38,628 bases of DNA from NCBI GenBank assembly GCA_002478505.1, contig DLOP01000022.1:28919-67546 (forward strand), in the 5' to 3' direction. The stretch is from Lachnospiraceae bacterium UBA7481 (GTDB lineage: Bacteria; Bacillota; Clostridia; Lachnospirales; Lachnospiraceae). Numbering within the stretch: position 1 is the first letter of the stretch; each line of letters opens with the position of its first letter. Both the position numbers and the translations under genes were made by a program. This document shows positions 7,215 to 14,382 of the stretch, in pieces. The notes beneath the pieces are model-generated. The model was given only the letters and a program-made list of their open reading frames with translations. It ran no database searches and was not told where the DNA came from.

Positions 7215-7360
7215 AAGGAAAAGAAAAAATTCGTGTAAGGGCTTTAAGAGTTGTGGAGAGAATGCTCCGCAATGAGGTTGAAAAGGTTAGTTGTGGGTGG
7301 CCTCCAATCTGTTCTGGACTTACTCATCAGCCGAAGAGACCGAAGAGGGAAGAGGAATAA
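7211..7360 (+). CDS. agrD: AgrD-like cyclic autoinducer peptide precursor
   Basis: A 49-residue gene too short for routine ORF calls. Its ATG overlaps the agrB stop and AGGAGG lies at 7195-7200. The product has a basic amphipathic-looking leader (MKGKEKIRVRALRVVERML), a core VSCGWPPICSGLT and an acidic/basic tail HQPKRPKREEE. HQPKxP after the signal peptide is the recognition motif I associate with clostridial AgrD proteins. By analogy AgrB would cut after T38 and join it to C34, giving the five-membered ring CSGLT with an exocyclic tail that may contain C28. The leader's membrane anchor is more charged than in staphylococci. Position, length and motif together make the call firm; the mature ends are inferred. 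Confidence 0.88.
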   Translation: MKGKEKIRVRALRVVERMLRNEVEKVSCGWPPICSGLTHQPKRPKREEE

Positions 7361-7511
7361 GATTTAATAATTGATGTGGCAATAATCGTTAATTAAAGCT
7401 TGCGTTGATAATTTTATTAAGTTTAAGGGGGATCTAGGATTGTTAAAGTGACTCTGTTGAACTCTTAAATCGTAGGAAAGTGTACGAGAACTAGAAGGAG
7501 AGAAATTAAAT

Positions 7512-8615
7512 ATGAAGAATTTCATTCGCAGAGTAGTAGGTTTAGCATTGGCATTGGTGTTAGTATGTGGCAGCGGTATGCCTGCAAGAGCTGCCACGAT
7601 TAACGATTTATCAGGCAAGGAGTTTATATCTGGCAGTAATGGCACGATTGATCAATATGTGAATGACATTGCACCAAGGCATGTAGCGGTTTTGGCACAA
7701 TTAGGTAGTATTGATGTGTGCGCAGAATATGGTGTAAGCAGCGGAATTCAGCAGTTTACCCTTGACGGAGATCAGTTAGTACCAGATAATATCTACTATT
7801 ATCTTGTTTACGGGGATGATAGAATTGTAGGGGTAATTACGGCACATCAAGATGAGAACGGAAATATAGTTACAGGTTTGGTAACAGGATATGTGGATGT
7901 ATTAAATGCTGAACTTGTAGACAGTGATGAAAAATACATATTTGTTTCAACGGGAAGCGCATTATATTTAGTAAAAGGAAAAGATAATGCTTATATGTTG
8001 GAGCATCTTGATGAATATGAAGAAATATCTGATATGCAAAATATTGGATATGGAGACTTTAATTCTAAAGAAATTGGAAATGCAATAAATGCGATTGATG
8101 TTGCAAATATACCTGTAGCGCAAGCTTCTTCTATTGATCTTAATGTTCCGATTGTAAGACAGTATAGTAACCCGATATGCTGGGCAGCATCAATGGCATC
8201 AATATTGAATTATGTGAATGGAACAAGTTATACAGCTGTAAATGTTGCAAATGCGACCGGGAAGGGGCTCAATGGCGCATCTTATAATGAAGTAAAGAGT
8301 TATTATACAGGGACATATAAAATGTCAGTAACGGGAACTGGGGCTATGACTTCATCAAAAGTATTTGAGTGTCTTAACAATGGTCAGCCAATACAGGTAT
8401 TCCACTTGCCATCATCAGGAGTTGGACACTCTTTAGTTTTAACAGGAGCGTTTCAAATTTCATCTGATGTGTTTTATGTTTACATGGATCCTAATTACAG
8501 TAGTTATCGTTCTATAGAGGTCGTGGCAGCGGCAAAGTCCGATGGAACAAAGATGGGGATAGACGTAGGCGGAACTACAATGTACTGGAGTAATTCAATT
8601 TATGACATTCATTAA
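7512..8615 (+). CDS. Secreted papain-like cysteine protease
   Basis: A 367-residue exported protein. Residues 1-27 are a Sec signal peptide (MKNFIRR, hydrophobic core, ARA cleavage site). About 28-205 is probably a propeptide-like region. The C-terminal domain carries a papain-type catalytic set: Q217 in RQYSNPICWA, C223 in ICWAASMASIL, H306 in GVGHSLVLTG, and D326/N328 in YVYMDPN. This resembles C39_2/staphopain-type bacterial peptidases. It lies 151 bases after agrD and overlaps a lipoprotein gene at its end. In staphylococci secreted cysteine proteases are agr outputs, so control by the neighbouring agr circuit is plausible, but no LytTR-type repeat precedes this gene. AGAAGGAGAG at 7493-7502 supports the ATG. 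Confidence 0.85.
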   Translation: MKNFIRRVVGLALALVLVCGSGMPARAATINDLSGKEFISGSNGTIDQYVNDIAPRHVAVLAQLGSIDVCAEYGVSSGIQQFTLDGDQLVPDNIYYYLVYGDDRIVGVITAHQDENGNIVTGLVTGYVDVLNAELVDSDEKYIFVSTGSALYLVKGKDNAYMLEHLDEYEEISDMQNIGYGDFNSKEIGNAINAIDVANIPVAQASSIDLNVPIVRQYSNPICWAASMASILNYVNGTSYTAVNVANATGKGLNGASYNEVKSYYTGTYKMSVTGTGAMTSSKVFECLNNGQPIQVFHLPSSGVGHSLVLTGAFQISSDVFYVYMDPNYSSYRSIEVVAAAKSDGTKMGIDVGGTTMYWSNSIYDIH

Positions 8616-9243
8616 ACGTAAAACTGGTTTAGTTTTGTTTGTGTTGATATTTGTGCTTTCTGGATGTGGCAGTAAAGACAATAGCTATGTGGATAATTCG
8701 CCGTCATATGTAGCTGAACAGCCTAATATTAGTGATGAGAAAACAATAATCAGCAGAACAAGAAGCATTAGTGAGAATATGGACGATTATTTTGAAAAAG
8801 TAAATACAGAGTCAAAGTTAGAGATCAATGATATTCTGGACGGTGAAAAAGAGTTCTTGGTTTCCGATGAATGGGAGATGCGGATTGTATATATTTATTT
8901 GCTCTCGGATAAAGGATATGAAAAGTACATATTCTCCGTAAATTATTCAGAGCAGCAAAACGTAACAATTCATTTGCAAGACAATATAACAGAGATGTAT
9001 GTTTTGTGTCCAGAGTATACGAATGTGGAAGTATTAACAAAATCTGATTCATTGACAGCAAAGGAGTGTAGCTTATATGTGGTTGATGAAGAAGAAAATA
9101 CAGAAAAAGTGGGTGGTAATCTACGCTATCGGATATTTGATGTTGATGTTTCTGCAGGGGGAAATATCAAGTTTGTACTTTGTGATGCACTTGAATCGGA
9201 TGATTATGAGACATATGGAGGTTTTGTAATTCAATTTGAATGA
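8602..9243 (+). CDS. Lipoprotein coupled to the secreted protease
   Basis: A 213-residue predicted lipoprotein with signal peptide MTFIKRKTGLVLFVLIFV and lipobox LSGC (C22). The remaining exported part is acidic with no family I recognise. The gene starts inside the protease gene (14-base overlap), which indicates translational coupling. A membrane-anchored companion of a secreted protease could be an inhibitor, chaperone or receptor, but the residues do not decide. A strong intrinsic terminator 70 bases downstream ends this unit. Confidence 0.75.
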   Translation: MTFIKRKTGLVLFVLIFVLSGCGSKDNSYVDNSPSYVAEQPNISDEKTIISRTRSISENMDDYFEKVNTESKLEINDILDGEKEFLVSDEWEMRIVYIYLLSDKGYEKYIFSVNYSEQQNVTIHLQDNITEMYVLCPEYTNVEVLTKSDSLTAKECSLYVVDEEENTEKVGGNLRYRIFDVDVSAGGNIKFVLCDALESDDYETYGGFVIQFE

Positions 9244-9310
9244 TTTAGAGGGGATAAAGACTGGCAAGTGTAATTAATATTCCTAATAAAGAAATATTTA
9301 AATATAAATA

Positions 9311-9357
9311 GATCAGACAACAGATTATATCTGGAGTCTGGTCTTTTTTTCTTTTTA
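9311..9357 (+). terminator. Intrinsic terminator after the protease/lipoprotein pair
   Basis: GATCAGAC at 9311-9318 pairs with GTCTGGTC at 9336-9343, with an inner CAGAT/ATCTG stem, followed by seven Ts and more T-rich sequence. Confidence 0.9.
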
Positions 9358-9499
9358 TCTGACTATGCTTATGCAGGGATAAAGGGGTGGCAGAATCCCG
9401 TTTTGTCTCAATTTTGTACTTGCCTGCCGCATAGCGTCATAATATGCAGCCACAAATGATTTTGATTTACTAAGCATGCATTAAATAAAATCTAAAAAT

Positions 9500-9539
9500 C
9501 AATTGTAAAAAGATATATATTAAGATGTTATACTGCAAG
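9500..9539 (+). promoter_or_regulatory. Extended -10 promoter, copy 1 of a repeated promoter block
   Basis: TTGTAA at 9503-9508 and the extended -10 TGTTATACT at 9526-9534. A nearly identical 39-base block recurs at 11530-11568, downstream of the second paralog, so promoter and gene appear to have been duplicated together. The rest of the gap 9358-9499 shows nothing I can name. Confidence 0.6.
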
Positions 9540-9597
9540 AACGGAAAAGATGAATTATCCGTATATAATTAAAAGAGGTTAGGGAGGTGGATTGATT

Positions 9598-10407
9598 ATG
9601 AATGTATCTGGCGTTAGCAATATTTTGGATATGACTGCCACAAATCAGGGGAATCATACCCAGACAAAAGAAATTGCATGGGTAACTATGGAACTCAAGT
9701 TTCTGGAATTAGACCATTCGGTTGAACTTACGATATCCAAAGAGTCTAAGGAGCAGTATCGGAAAATGATACAAATGATACAACCTAATCAGATGGATAT
9801 CAAAGAGTTAAACATTACTAGAAACGGAACACTTTTGTCGCCGGGTTGGGGTCTTGAACCGACATTATCGAAATTATATACTTCGATGAATGGACCGGCT
9901 GCAGCCGAGGGGTTAAAGATTGAGAAGAAAGCGGAAAATCTCCTTGGGGCATATGCAAAGCTGTATGACGAGATCAGCCAAGGGTATGATAACGGCACAA
10001 AGGCGTTCTATGTCTACAAAAATGGGAAGCCGACCGAACTGACAAAGGAAGAAGCCCTTGCGGAACTGGACAGATCCTATGGAAAAATATCTGAGCGTAT
10101 GGAAGCAGAGGAAAAGGTCCGTCGGAGGGAGGCTGATTGGTATGATGATTCGGTTAAATGGCGGATGGAGATATTTGATGTGAAAGAAAGCAGGGGCAGG
10201 GATGCGACTGAGGAAAGAGATTTGCTCCGGGATTATGAACAGAAGAAACAACGCAATAAGGCATCTGATGATATTGAAATTAAAGGATTTAGTAAAAAGA
10301 TGTTAGATGTTATCAATGATTTTAAGGAGCAGTATGGAAAAAACGATATCTTTACAATATTATCAGGGATCGGGTTGTTTGAAAGATTAAAAGGTGACAG
10401 GGATTAA
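9598..10407 (+). CDS. Paralog 1 of a tandem pair, unknown function
   Basis: A 269-residue protein without signal peptide or membrane helix. It starts MNVSGVSNILDMTATNQGNHTQ and shares most of its sequence with the next gene, including ENLLGAYAKLYDEISQGYDNGTKAF and TKEEALAELDRSYGKISERMEAEE. It is charged and mostly helical; the N-terminus looks flexible. I do not recognise the function. GGAGG at 9583-9587 lies ten bases before the ATG at 9598, the same geometry as in the paralog; an in-frame TTG at 9592 is possible. Identity with the paralog is very high at both ends, while the middle (about residues 65-105) has diverged. Confidence 0.8.
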   Translation: MNVSGVSNILDMTATNQGNHTQTKEIAWVTMELKFLELDHSVELTISKESKEQYRKMIQMIQPNQMDIKELNITRNGTLLSPGWGLEPTLSKLYTSMNGPAAAEGLKIEKKAENLLGAYAKLYDEISQGYDNGTKAFYVYKNGKPTELTKEEALAELDRSYGKISERMEAEEKVRRREADWYDDSVKWRMEIFDVKESRGRDATEERDLLRDYEQKKQRNKASDDIEIKGFSKKMLDVINDFKEQYGKNDIFTILSGIGLFERLKGDRD

Positions 10408-10555
10408 TATTTCATACCCAAAATAGTCATTTTATGCAATTCGGGTTAAGGAAACAGGCGTAACAGCCGATAAATTATATAAAACTACATATTTTATATG
10501 CAGGTCAAGGATGGCAAAAGAATATTTTTATCAAGTTCAAGGAGGAGAATTGATC

Positions 10556-11359
10556 ATGAGTGTATCTGGCGTTAGCAATATTATGGGCAATCTTATCGAT
10601 ATGACTGCCACAAATCAGGGGAATCATACCCAGCCAAAAGAAATTGCAGGGGTAACTACGGAACTCAAGTTTCTGGAATTAGACAAGCCGGTAGAAATTA
10701 CGATATCCGATGAGGCTAAGGTGCAGTATCGGAAAATGGCACAATCTTATACGCAAGATTTCAGCGGGCAGCTAAAGGAGTTAGAACTCACCAGAAGCGG
10801 ACAACTTTTGACTGGTTTCGGCTTTGACCCGGCATTAAATGCTGCAGCCGGGAGAGGGGTAAAGATTGAGGAGAAAGCGGAAAATCTCCTTGGGACATAT
10901 GCGAAGCTGTATGACGAGATCAGCCAAGGGTATGATAACGGCACAAAGGCGTACTATGCCTACAAAAATCTGAAGCTGACCGAACTGACAAAGGAAGAAG
11001 CCCTTGCCGAACTGGACAGATCCTATGGAAAAATATCTGAGCGTATGGAAGCAGAAGAAAAGGTTCGTCGGAGAGAGGCTGATTGGTATGATAATTCGGT
11101 TAAATGGCAGATGGAGATATTTGATATAAAAGAAAGCAGGGGCAGAGATGTGGCTGCGGAAAGAGCAGATTTTCTCCGACAGGTTGAGCTTGATAAGAAA
11201 CGAATGAAAAATGAGTCTTCTGATATTGAAATTGAAGGATTTAGTAAAAAGATGTTAGATGTTACCAATGATTTTAAGGAGCAGTATGGTACAAAAGATA
11301 TCCATACAATATTATCAGAAGTAATATCAGAGATCGGGTTGTTTAAAAGATTAAAATAG
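10556..11359 (+). CDS. Paralog 2 of a tandem pair, unknown function
   Basis: A 267-residue close copy of the preceding gene. MSVSGVSNIMGNLIDMTATNQ adds three residues near the start, and the middle (about 60-100) differs while the helical part from ENLLGTYAKLYDEIS onwards is nearly the same. I start at ATG 10556 with GGAGG at 10541-10545, matching the paralog; an upstream in-frame ATG at 10511 would add fifteen residues that read through the ribosome site and is unlikely. The pair arose by tandem duplication. No obvious promoter lies in the 148-base gap between them, so they may be co-transcribed. Function not recognised. Confidence 0.8.
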   Translation: MSVSGVSNIMGNLIDMTATNQGNHTQPKEIAGVTTELKFLELDKPVEITISDEAKVQYRKMAQSYTQDFSGQLKELELTRSGQLLTGFGFDPALNAAAGRGVKIEEKAENLLGTYAKLYDEISQGYDNGTKAYYAYKNLKLTELTKEEALAELDRSYGKISERMEAEEKVRRREADWYDNSVKWQMEIFDIKESRGRDVAAERADFLRQVELDKKRMKNESSDIEIEGFSKKMLDVTNDFKEQYGTKDIHTILSEVISEIGLFKRLK

Positions 11360-11396
11360 AATATTAATTCAAATTTTTTTCCACTGTTCCAATCAG

Positions 11397-11419
11397 AACC
11401 ACCGGCTTAGCCGGTGGTT
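11397..11419 (+). terminator. Strong GC-rich stem-loop after the paralog pair
   Basis: AACCACCGGC at 11397-11406 pairs perfectly with GCCGGTGGTT at 11410-11419 across a three-base loop. The trailing sequence is only moderately T-rich (TGTTCTGGTTC), so terminator strength is uncertain. Confidence 0.6.
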
Positions 11420-11529
11420 TGTTCTGGTTCTATTAGGGTCTGTTACCGGCACTGATATTTGATGGTATACTTTTTACATAGATTTGTACCCTTTCAGTTA
11501 TGATAGTTGCAGGTTTGAGAAAGCCAAAA

Positions 11530-11568
11530 CAATTGTAAAAAGATACGTATAAGATGTTATACTACAAG
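11530..11568 (+). promoter_or_regulatory. Extended -10 promoter, copy 2 of the repeated promoter block
   Basis: TTGTAA at 11533-11538 and TGTTATACT at 11555-11563, in a block almost identical to 9500-9539 apart from a one-base shorter spacer and a few substitutions. It would drive the small gene at 11712. The remainder of the 11420-11711 gap shows no other clear element. Confidence 0.55.
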
Positions 11569-11711
11569 TACATCTTTTTATTTGCTTGAAATGATGTTTA
11601 TATGGTAATATTTAGTTGCAAAGATAAAAACACAATGTTTGACTGTGAGCTGCGAACAATGTAAAGCAGAGAAACAGCGACAATGGCTTTTATTCGTGAG
11701 GGAAAAGGATT

Positions 11712-11987
11712 ATGACGGATTATATTGTTTATGGTATAGATGAATTAATGATTGATGGGCATCGGTGTAAAAAACTGGATCAGGGGATCTATGAGACTTG
11801 TGATTCTTATATAGTAACTAAAGATATATGGGAGAATGATAAGAGAAATAAAGGGCTGGTTCTGATCACGATTAGAGAGAACAGGACAGAAGACAGGGTT
11901 ATTTATGTAGTGACACAGGATTATCAATCCGGTATTAGAGAATTGCAAGATTCCATTGACGGCGATTCGATATACTGTATTGTATGA
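11712..11987 (+). CDS. Small protein of unknown function
   Basis: A 91-residue protein, acidic, with alternating hydrophobic stretches (YIVYGIDELMI, GLVLITIRE, RVIYVVTQDYQSGIRELQDSI) that read as a small alpha/beta fold. No signal peptide or membrane helix. AAAAGGA at 11703-11709 is close to the ATG. It stands alone between the paralog pair and the Fic gene. I do not recognise it. Confidence 0.6.
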   Translation: MTDYIVYGIDELMIDGHRCKKLDQGIYETCDSYIVTKDIWENDKRNKGLVLITIRENRTEDRVIYVVTQDYQSGIRELQDSIDGDSIYCIV

Positions 11988-12080
11988 ATGGGGTTAGGAA
12001 GGGTTTGTTAGTGTGAAATTTGAGCTGCCAAAGGCGTCATGGATAATTATTAGAATGATGGAAGTATGTGAGGTATATAT

Positions 12081-12821
12081 ATGGAAGATTCTACAAATAG
12101 GGAAGTCATAAATTTCCTTTTGCAAAGGTTCAAAATAGAAAGAAATAAATTTGACAGATCAGGTGTATATGCATATACACAGCGTCTGCTTGCTTACAAT
12201 TCAAATAAAATTGAAGGAAGTACGCTTACTGAGGAACAGACGGCATCTTTGTTTGATCATGGAACTTTGCCAAAATCAGATGATTATTATCGTGCGAAAG
12301 ATGTTGAGGAAATGAATGGTCATTTTTTGATGTATAATAAAATGCTGGATACGCTGGATGAACCATTGTCAGGAGAGTTAATAAAGAAGTTTCATTATGA
12401 GTTGAAATCAGGCGTTTTTAAAGATCGTGCTAATGGATACGCTATAGGTGAATATAAAAAGCGTCCGAATATGATCGGGATATATCAGACTGTAAAACCT
12501 GATGATGTAGAGCAGGAAATGAATTTACTGATGGATTGGTACATTCATCAGGATGTAAATATTTCTAAATTGGCTGAGTTTCACGCAAGATATGAGAGTA
12601 TTCACCCATTTCAGGATGGAAATGGCAGGACAGGCAGGTTGATCCTGTTTAGAGAATGTTTGAAGAATGAAATTGTGCCGATTATCATTGAGGATGCAAA
12701 TAGAAACGAATATCTGGATGCATTAAAGGAATATAGGGAAGAAAAAAGTTTGGATAAATTGACTGCGCTTTTTGAGAAAGAGCAGCAGTTTTACATGGAA
12801 AAATGTAAGTATTTTTTGTAA
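12081..12821 (+). CDS. Fic family protein (class II, intact active site)
   Basis: A 246-residue Fic protein, a likely AMP transferase acting on hydroxyl side chains of target proteins. The complete motif HPFQDGNGRTGR is at residues 175-186, with catalytic H175. The N-terminal inhibitory helix motif [S/T]xxxE[G/N] is present as SNKIEG (41-46), the class II arrangement in which the same chain blocks its own ATP site through E45. A beta-hairpin flap region (RPNMIGIYQTV, 128-138) is also visible. Target unknown. AGGTATATAT gives only a weak ribosome site before the ATG. It is followed at once by a truncated antitoxin-like gene. It contrasts with the degenerate Fic-like protein at 2845. Confidence 0.93.
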   Translation: MEDSTNREVINFLLQRFKIERNKFDRSGVYAYTQRLLAYNSNKIEGSTLTEEQTASLFDHGTLPKSDDYYRAKDVEEMNGHFLMYNKMLDTLDEPLSGELIKKFHYELKSGVFKDRANGYAIGEYKKRPNMIGIYQTVKPDDVEQEMNLLMDWYIHQDVNISKLAEFHARYESIHPFQDGNGRTGRLILFRECLKNEIVPIIIEDANRNEYLDALKEYREEKSLDKLTALFEKEQQFYMEKCKYFL

Positions 12822-12835
12822 AGGAGGGGTAATAG

Positions 12836-13009
12836 TTGCAGGCAAAACAGGCGGTCAGAGAGCAAAGGATTCCATTTGAGGTTTCTATGAATATACCTAA
12901 TGAAGAAACTAGAGAAGCGGTAGAAGAAGTAAGGAAAATGAAACAGGATTCTTCTATCGGAAAATCTTATACAGATGTTGATGAAATGATGAAGGAGTTG
13001 CTAGCGTGA
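12836..13009 (+). CDS. Truncated DinJ/RelB-like antitoxin (C-terminal half)
   Basis: A 57-residue frame starting at TTG 12836, six bases after the strong AAGGAGGGG (12821-12829). QRIPFEVSMNIPNEETREAV and SIGKSYTDVDEMMKELLA match my memory of the C-terminal half of DinJ/RelB antitoxins, the toxin-binding part. The N-terminal ribbon-helix-helix DNA-binding half is missing, and TAA and TAG stand in frame directly before the TTG. No toxin gene (YafQ/RelE type) follows; the next feature is the tRNA terminator. I read it as the remnant of a decayed toxin-antitoxin pair, possibly still translated because of the good ribosome site. The family assignment is by eye. Confidence 0.6.
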   Translation: MQAKQAVREQRIPFEVSMNIPNEETREAVEEVRKMKQDSSIGKSYTDVDEMMKELLA

Positions 13010-13038
13010 ACAGGCTCACATAGCGATTTGTTTTAAGT

Positions 13039-13086
13039 AAAAAAAATAAGCCTATGTATCTTTTGGCTAAATACATGGACTTATTT
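13039..13086 (-). terminator. Intrinsic terminator of the tRNA-Thr gene
   Basis: On the minus strand a 16-position stem with one mismatch (arms 13071-13086 and 13044-13059) is followed by a run of eight Ts. It lies 15 bases after the tRNA 3' end. Confidence 0.88.
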
Positions 13087-13100
13087 AGGGGGATTTTCAG

Positions 13101-13173
13101 AGCTGCTGACGGGAATCGGACCCGTGACCTCCGCACTACCAATGCGACGCACTACCGACTGTGCTACAGCAGC
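13101..13173 (-). tRNA. tRNA-Thr (anticodon GGT)
   Basis: Read on the minus strand the 73 bases fold as a full cloverleaf: acceptor GCTGCTG/CAGCAGC with discriminator T, D-stem GCAC/GTGC, anticodon stem TCGCA/TGCGG around loop TTGGTAG (anticodon GGT, U33 and A37 in place), a five-base variable loop, and T-stem ACGGG/CCCGT. CCA is not encoded. The T-loop is TCCGATT, with C at position 55 instead of the usual T. It has its own promoter and terminator. Confidence 0.93.
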
Positions 13174-13203
13174 GTCGGAAACATTTTTCAATGTCCACGG
13201 ATA

Positions 13204-13232
13204 ATCTTATCAAATGTTATTTGCTATGTCAA
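13204..13232 (-). promoter_or_regulatory. Promoter of the tRNA-Thr gene
   Basis: On the minus strand TTGACA (13227-13232), a 17-base spacer and TAAGAT (13204-13209) lie about 30 bases before the tRNA 5' end, a textbook stable-RNA promoter position. Confidence 0.8.
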
Positions 13233-13272
13233 GCAAACTTTTGAACCAGTAAAAGACAGGAGGATAAAAAAT

Positions 13273-13737
13273 ATGTTATGCCCGGTATGCGCAACAGAGA
13301 TGAATAACAGCCCCAAATGCCCATTTTGCGGGCATGTGTGTTCGCCCGATGAAGATAATACGGTGACGTTAAATGGTGAAGTGATTAGTACGGGACACCG
13401 TAATCATTGGTGCCAGACTACGGATGATAAGCATCTGGCGGGGAAAATGGTAGACGGCACACACTATCATCCGCAGGATATATCTATTAATGGTGATCTC
13501 ATTCCGTATAATCCTAATCAGGGAATTCCCGATCAGGAGATTACCTACACATGGTCACCCATATCCGGTATGCAGATGCATCTGCCAGGGGCTGAGGGAG
13601 AGGCCGGGCGGCGGAAGGAATATAAAGCTGCCAGATGGGTTTTGCTCATTTTTCTTATGATTGGGTGGGGACTGCCTTTTCTTGTCTTTATTATCGGGCT
13701 TATTATCAGTGTTGTCGGTAGTATGATTGCCGGTTAA
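13273..13737 (+). CDS. Zinc-ribbon protein with C-terminal membrane anchor
   Basis: A 154-residue protein. The N-terminus has two knuckles of a zinc ribbon (CPVC at 3-6, CPFC at 16-19). The middle is polar, rich in His, Asp and Asn, and one or two hydrophobic helices fill the C-terminus (about 117-154, WVLLIFLMIGWGLPFLVFIIGLIISVV). The start is ATG 13273 with AGGAGG at 13258-13263; a longer frame from 13054 would read through the opposite-strand tRNA and is spurious. Function unknown; such ribbon-plus-anchor proteins are frequent in Clostridia. Confidence 0.78.
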   Translation: MLCPVCATEMNNSPKCPFCGHVCSPDEDNTVTLNGEVISTGHRNHWCQTTDDKHLAGKMVDGTHYHPQDISINGDLIPYNPNQGIPDQEITYTWSPISGMQMHLPGAEGEAGRRKEYKAARWVLLIFLMIGWGLPFLVFIIGLIISVVGSMIAG

Positions 13738-13796
13738 CGGCGCCGTATATTTCTTTTCTGATGTATAAAACATTTTCTGACGTTTATACTAGAGAA

Positions 13797-13844
13797 AGGG
13801 AAGGAAAAAATATCCATAAGTGAAGGATATCTTCCGTTTTCCCT
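13797..13844. repeat. Imperfect inverted repeat upstream of the coat protein gene
   Basis: Arms AGGGAAGGAAAAAATATCC (13797-13815) and its imperfect complement (13825-13844) flank a nine-base loop in the leader of the spore coat gene. It could be an mRNA stabiliser or a regulatory hairpin. Confidence 0.45.
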
Positions 13845-13868
13845 AATAACAGGAAATGAGGTAGAAAC

Positions 13869-14327
13869 ATGGCATTAAGTCAGAAAGAGATGGATGTGAT
13901 CAAAGACCTTCAGACACAGGAGCAGTGCTGTATCGAGAAGTACAAAAGATATGAAAAGGAAGCGAAAGATCCGGTGCTTAAGGGGCTGTTTGGTACATTG
14001 GCACAGAAGGAGCAGCAGCATTATGATTCTTTGGTGCAGGTAGCTTCCGGTAAGACACCTTCCTGTAACTGCAACGATCAGGACGGCAAGAATTATTCTC
14101 CGGTGGCAACGTACGATACCATGAGCGAATCGGCGGATAAAAAGAACGACGCTTTTTTGGCAACCGACTGTATCGGTACGGAAAAAATGGTTTCCTCCGA
14201 GTATAATACCAATGTATTCTCCTTTGCAGAAAGCGCAGTCCGTAAGCTTCTGGGCGATATCCAGATCGAGGAGCAGAATCATGCGGAGATGCTTTACAAA
14301 TATAAGACAGTAAATGGAATGGCGTAA
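13869..14327 (+). CDS. Spore coat protein, CotF-like
   Basis: A 152-residue helical protein of the Coat_F/ferritin-like type: MALSQKEMDVIKDLQTQEQCCIEKY, then ELxxH-like helices (LAQKEQQHYDSL and IQIEEQNHAEMLYKY at the C-terminus) that form a four-helix bundle. Proteins like this are annotated as spore coat proteins in clostridia and are expected to be made late in the mother cell. A long imperfect hairpin precedes the gene and an intrinsic terminator follows, so it is monocistronic. Two long frames on the opposite strand are shadows. Confidence 0.8.
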   Translation: MALSQKEMDVIKDLQTQEQCCIEKYKRYEKEAKDPVLKGLFGTLAQKEQQHYDSLVQVASGKTPSCNCNDQDGKNYSPVATYDTMSESADKKNDAFLATDCIGTEKMVSSEYNTNVFSFAESAVRKLLGDIQIEEQNHAEMLYKYKTVNGMA

Positions 14328-14349
14328 AAAAATAAGTGATTTTGTTAAA

Positions 14350-14382
14350 AGGCAGTACCTGTAGTTCAGGGACTGCTTTTTT
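14350..14382 (+). terminator. Intrinsic terminator after the coat protein gene
   Basis: AGGCAGTACCTG at 14350-14361 pairs, with one mismatch, with CAGGGACTGCTTT from about 14367, followed by a run of Ts. Confidence 0.8.

Noticed and set aside
7361..7511. LytTR-type repeats upstream of the secreted protease
   Set aside because: No second copy of CGWTTTCTGC was seen; direct agr control of this gene cannot be claimed from the sequence.
11712..11987. The 91-residue gene as a toxin or antitoxin
   Set aside because: Size and location would fit, but no motif or partner gene supports it.
13054..13272. An N-terminal extension of the zinc-ribbon gene reading AADGNRTRDLRTTNATHYR
   Set aside because: It is the translation of the opposite-strand tRNA-Thr gene, a well-known false ORF; the real start with AGGAGG is at 13273.
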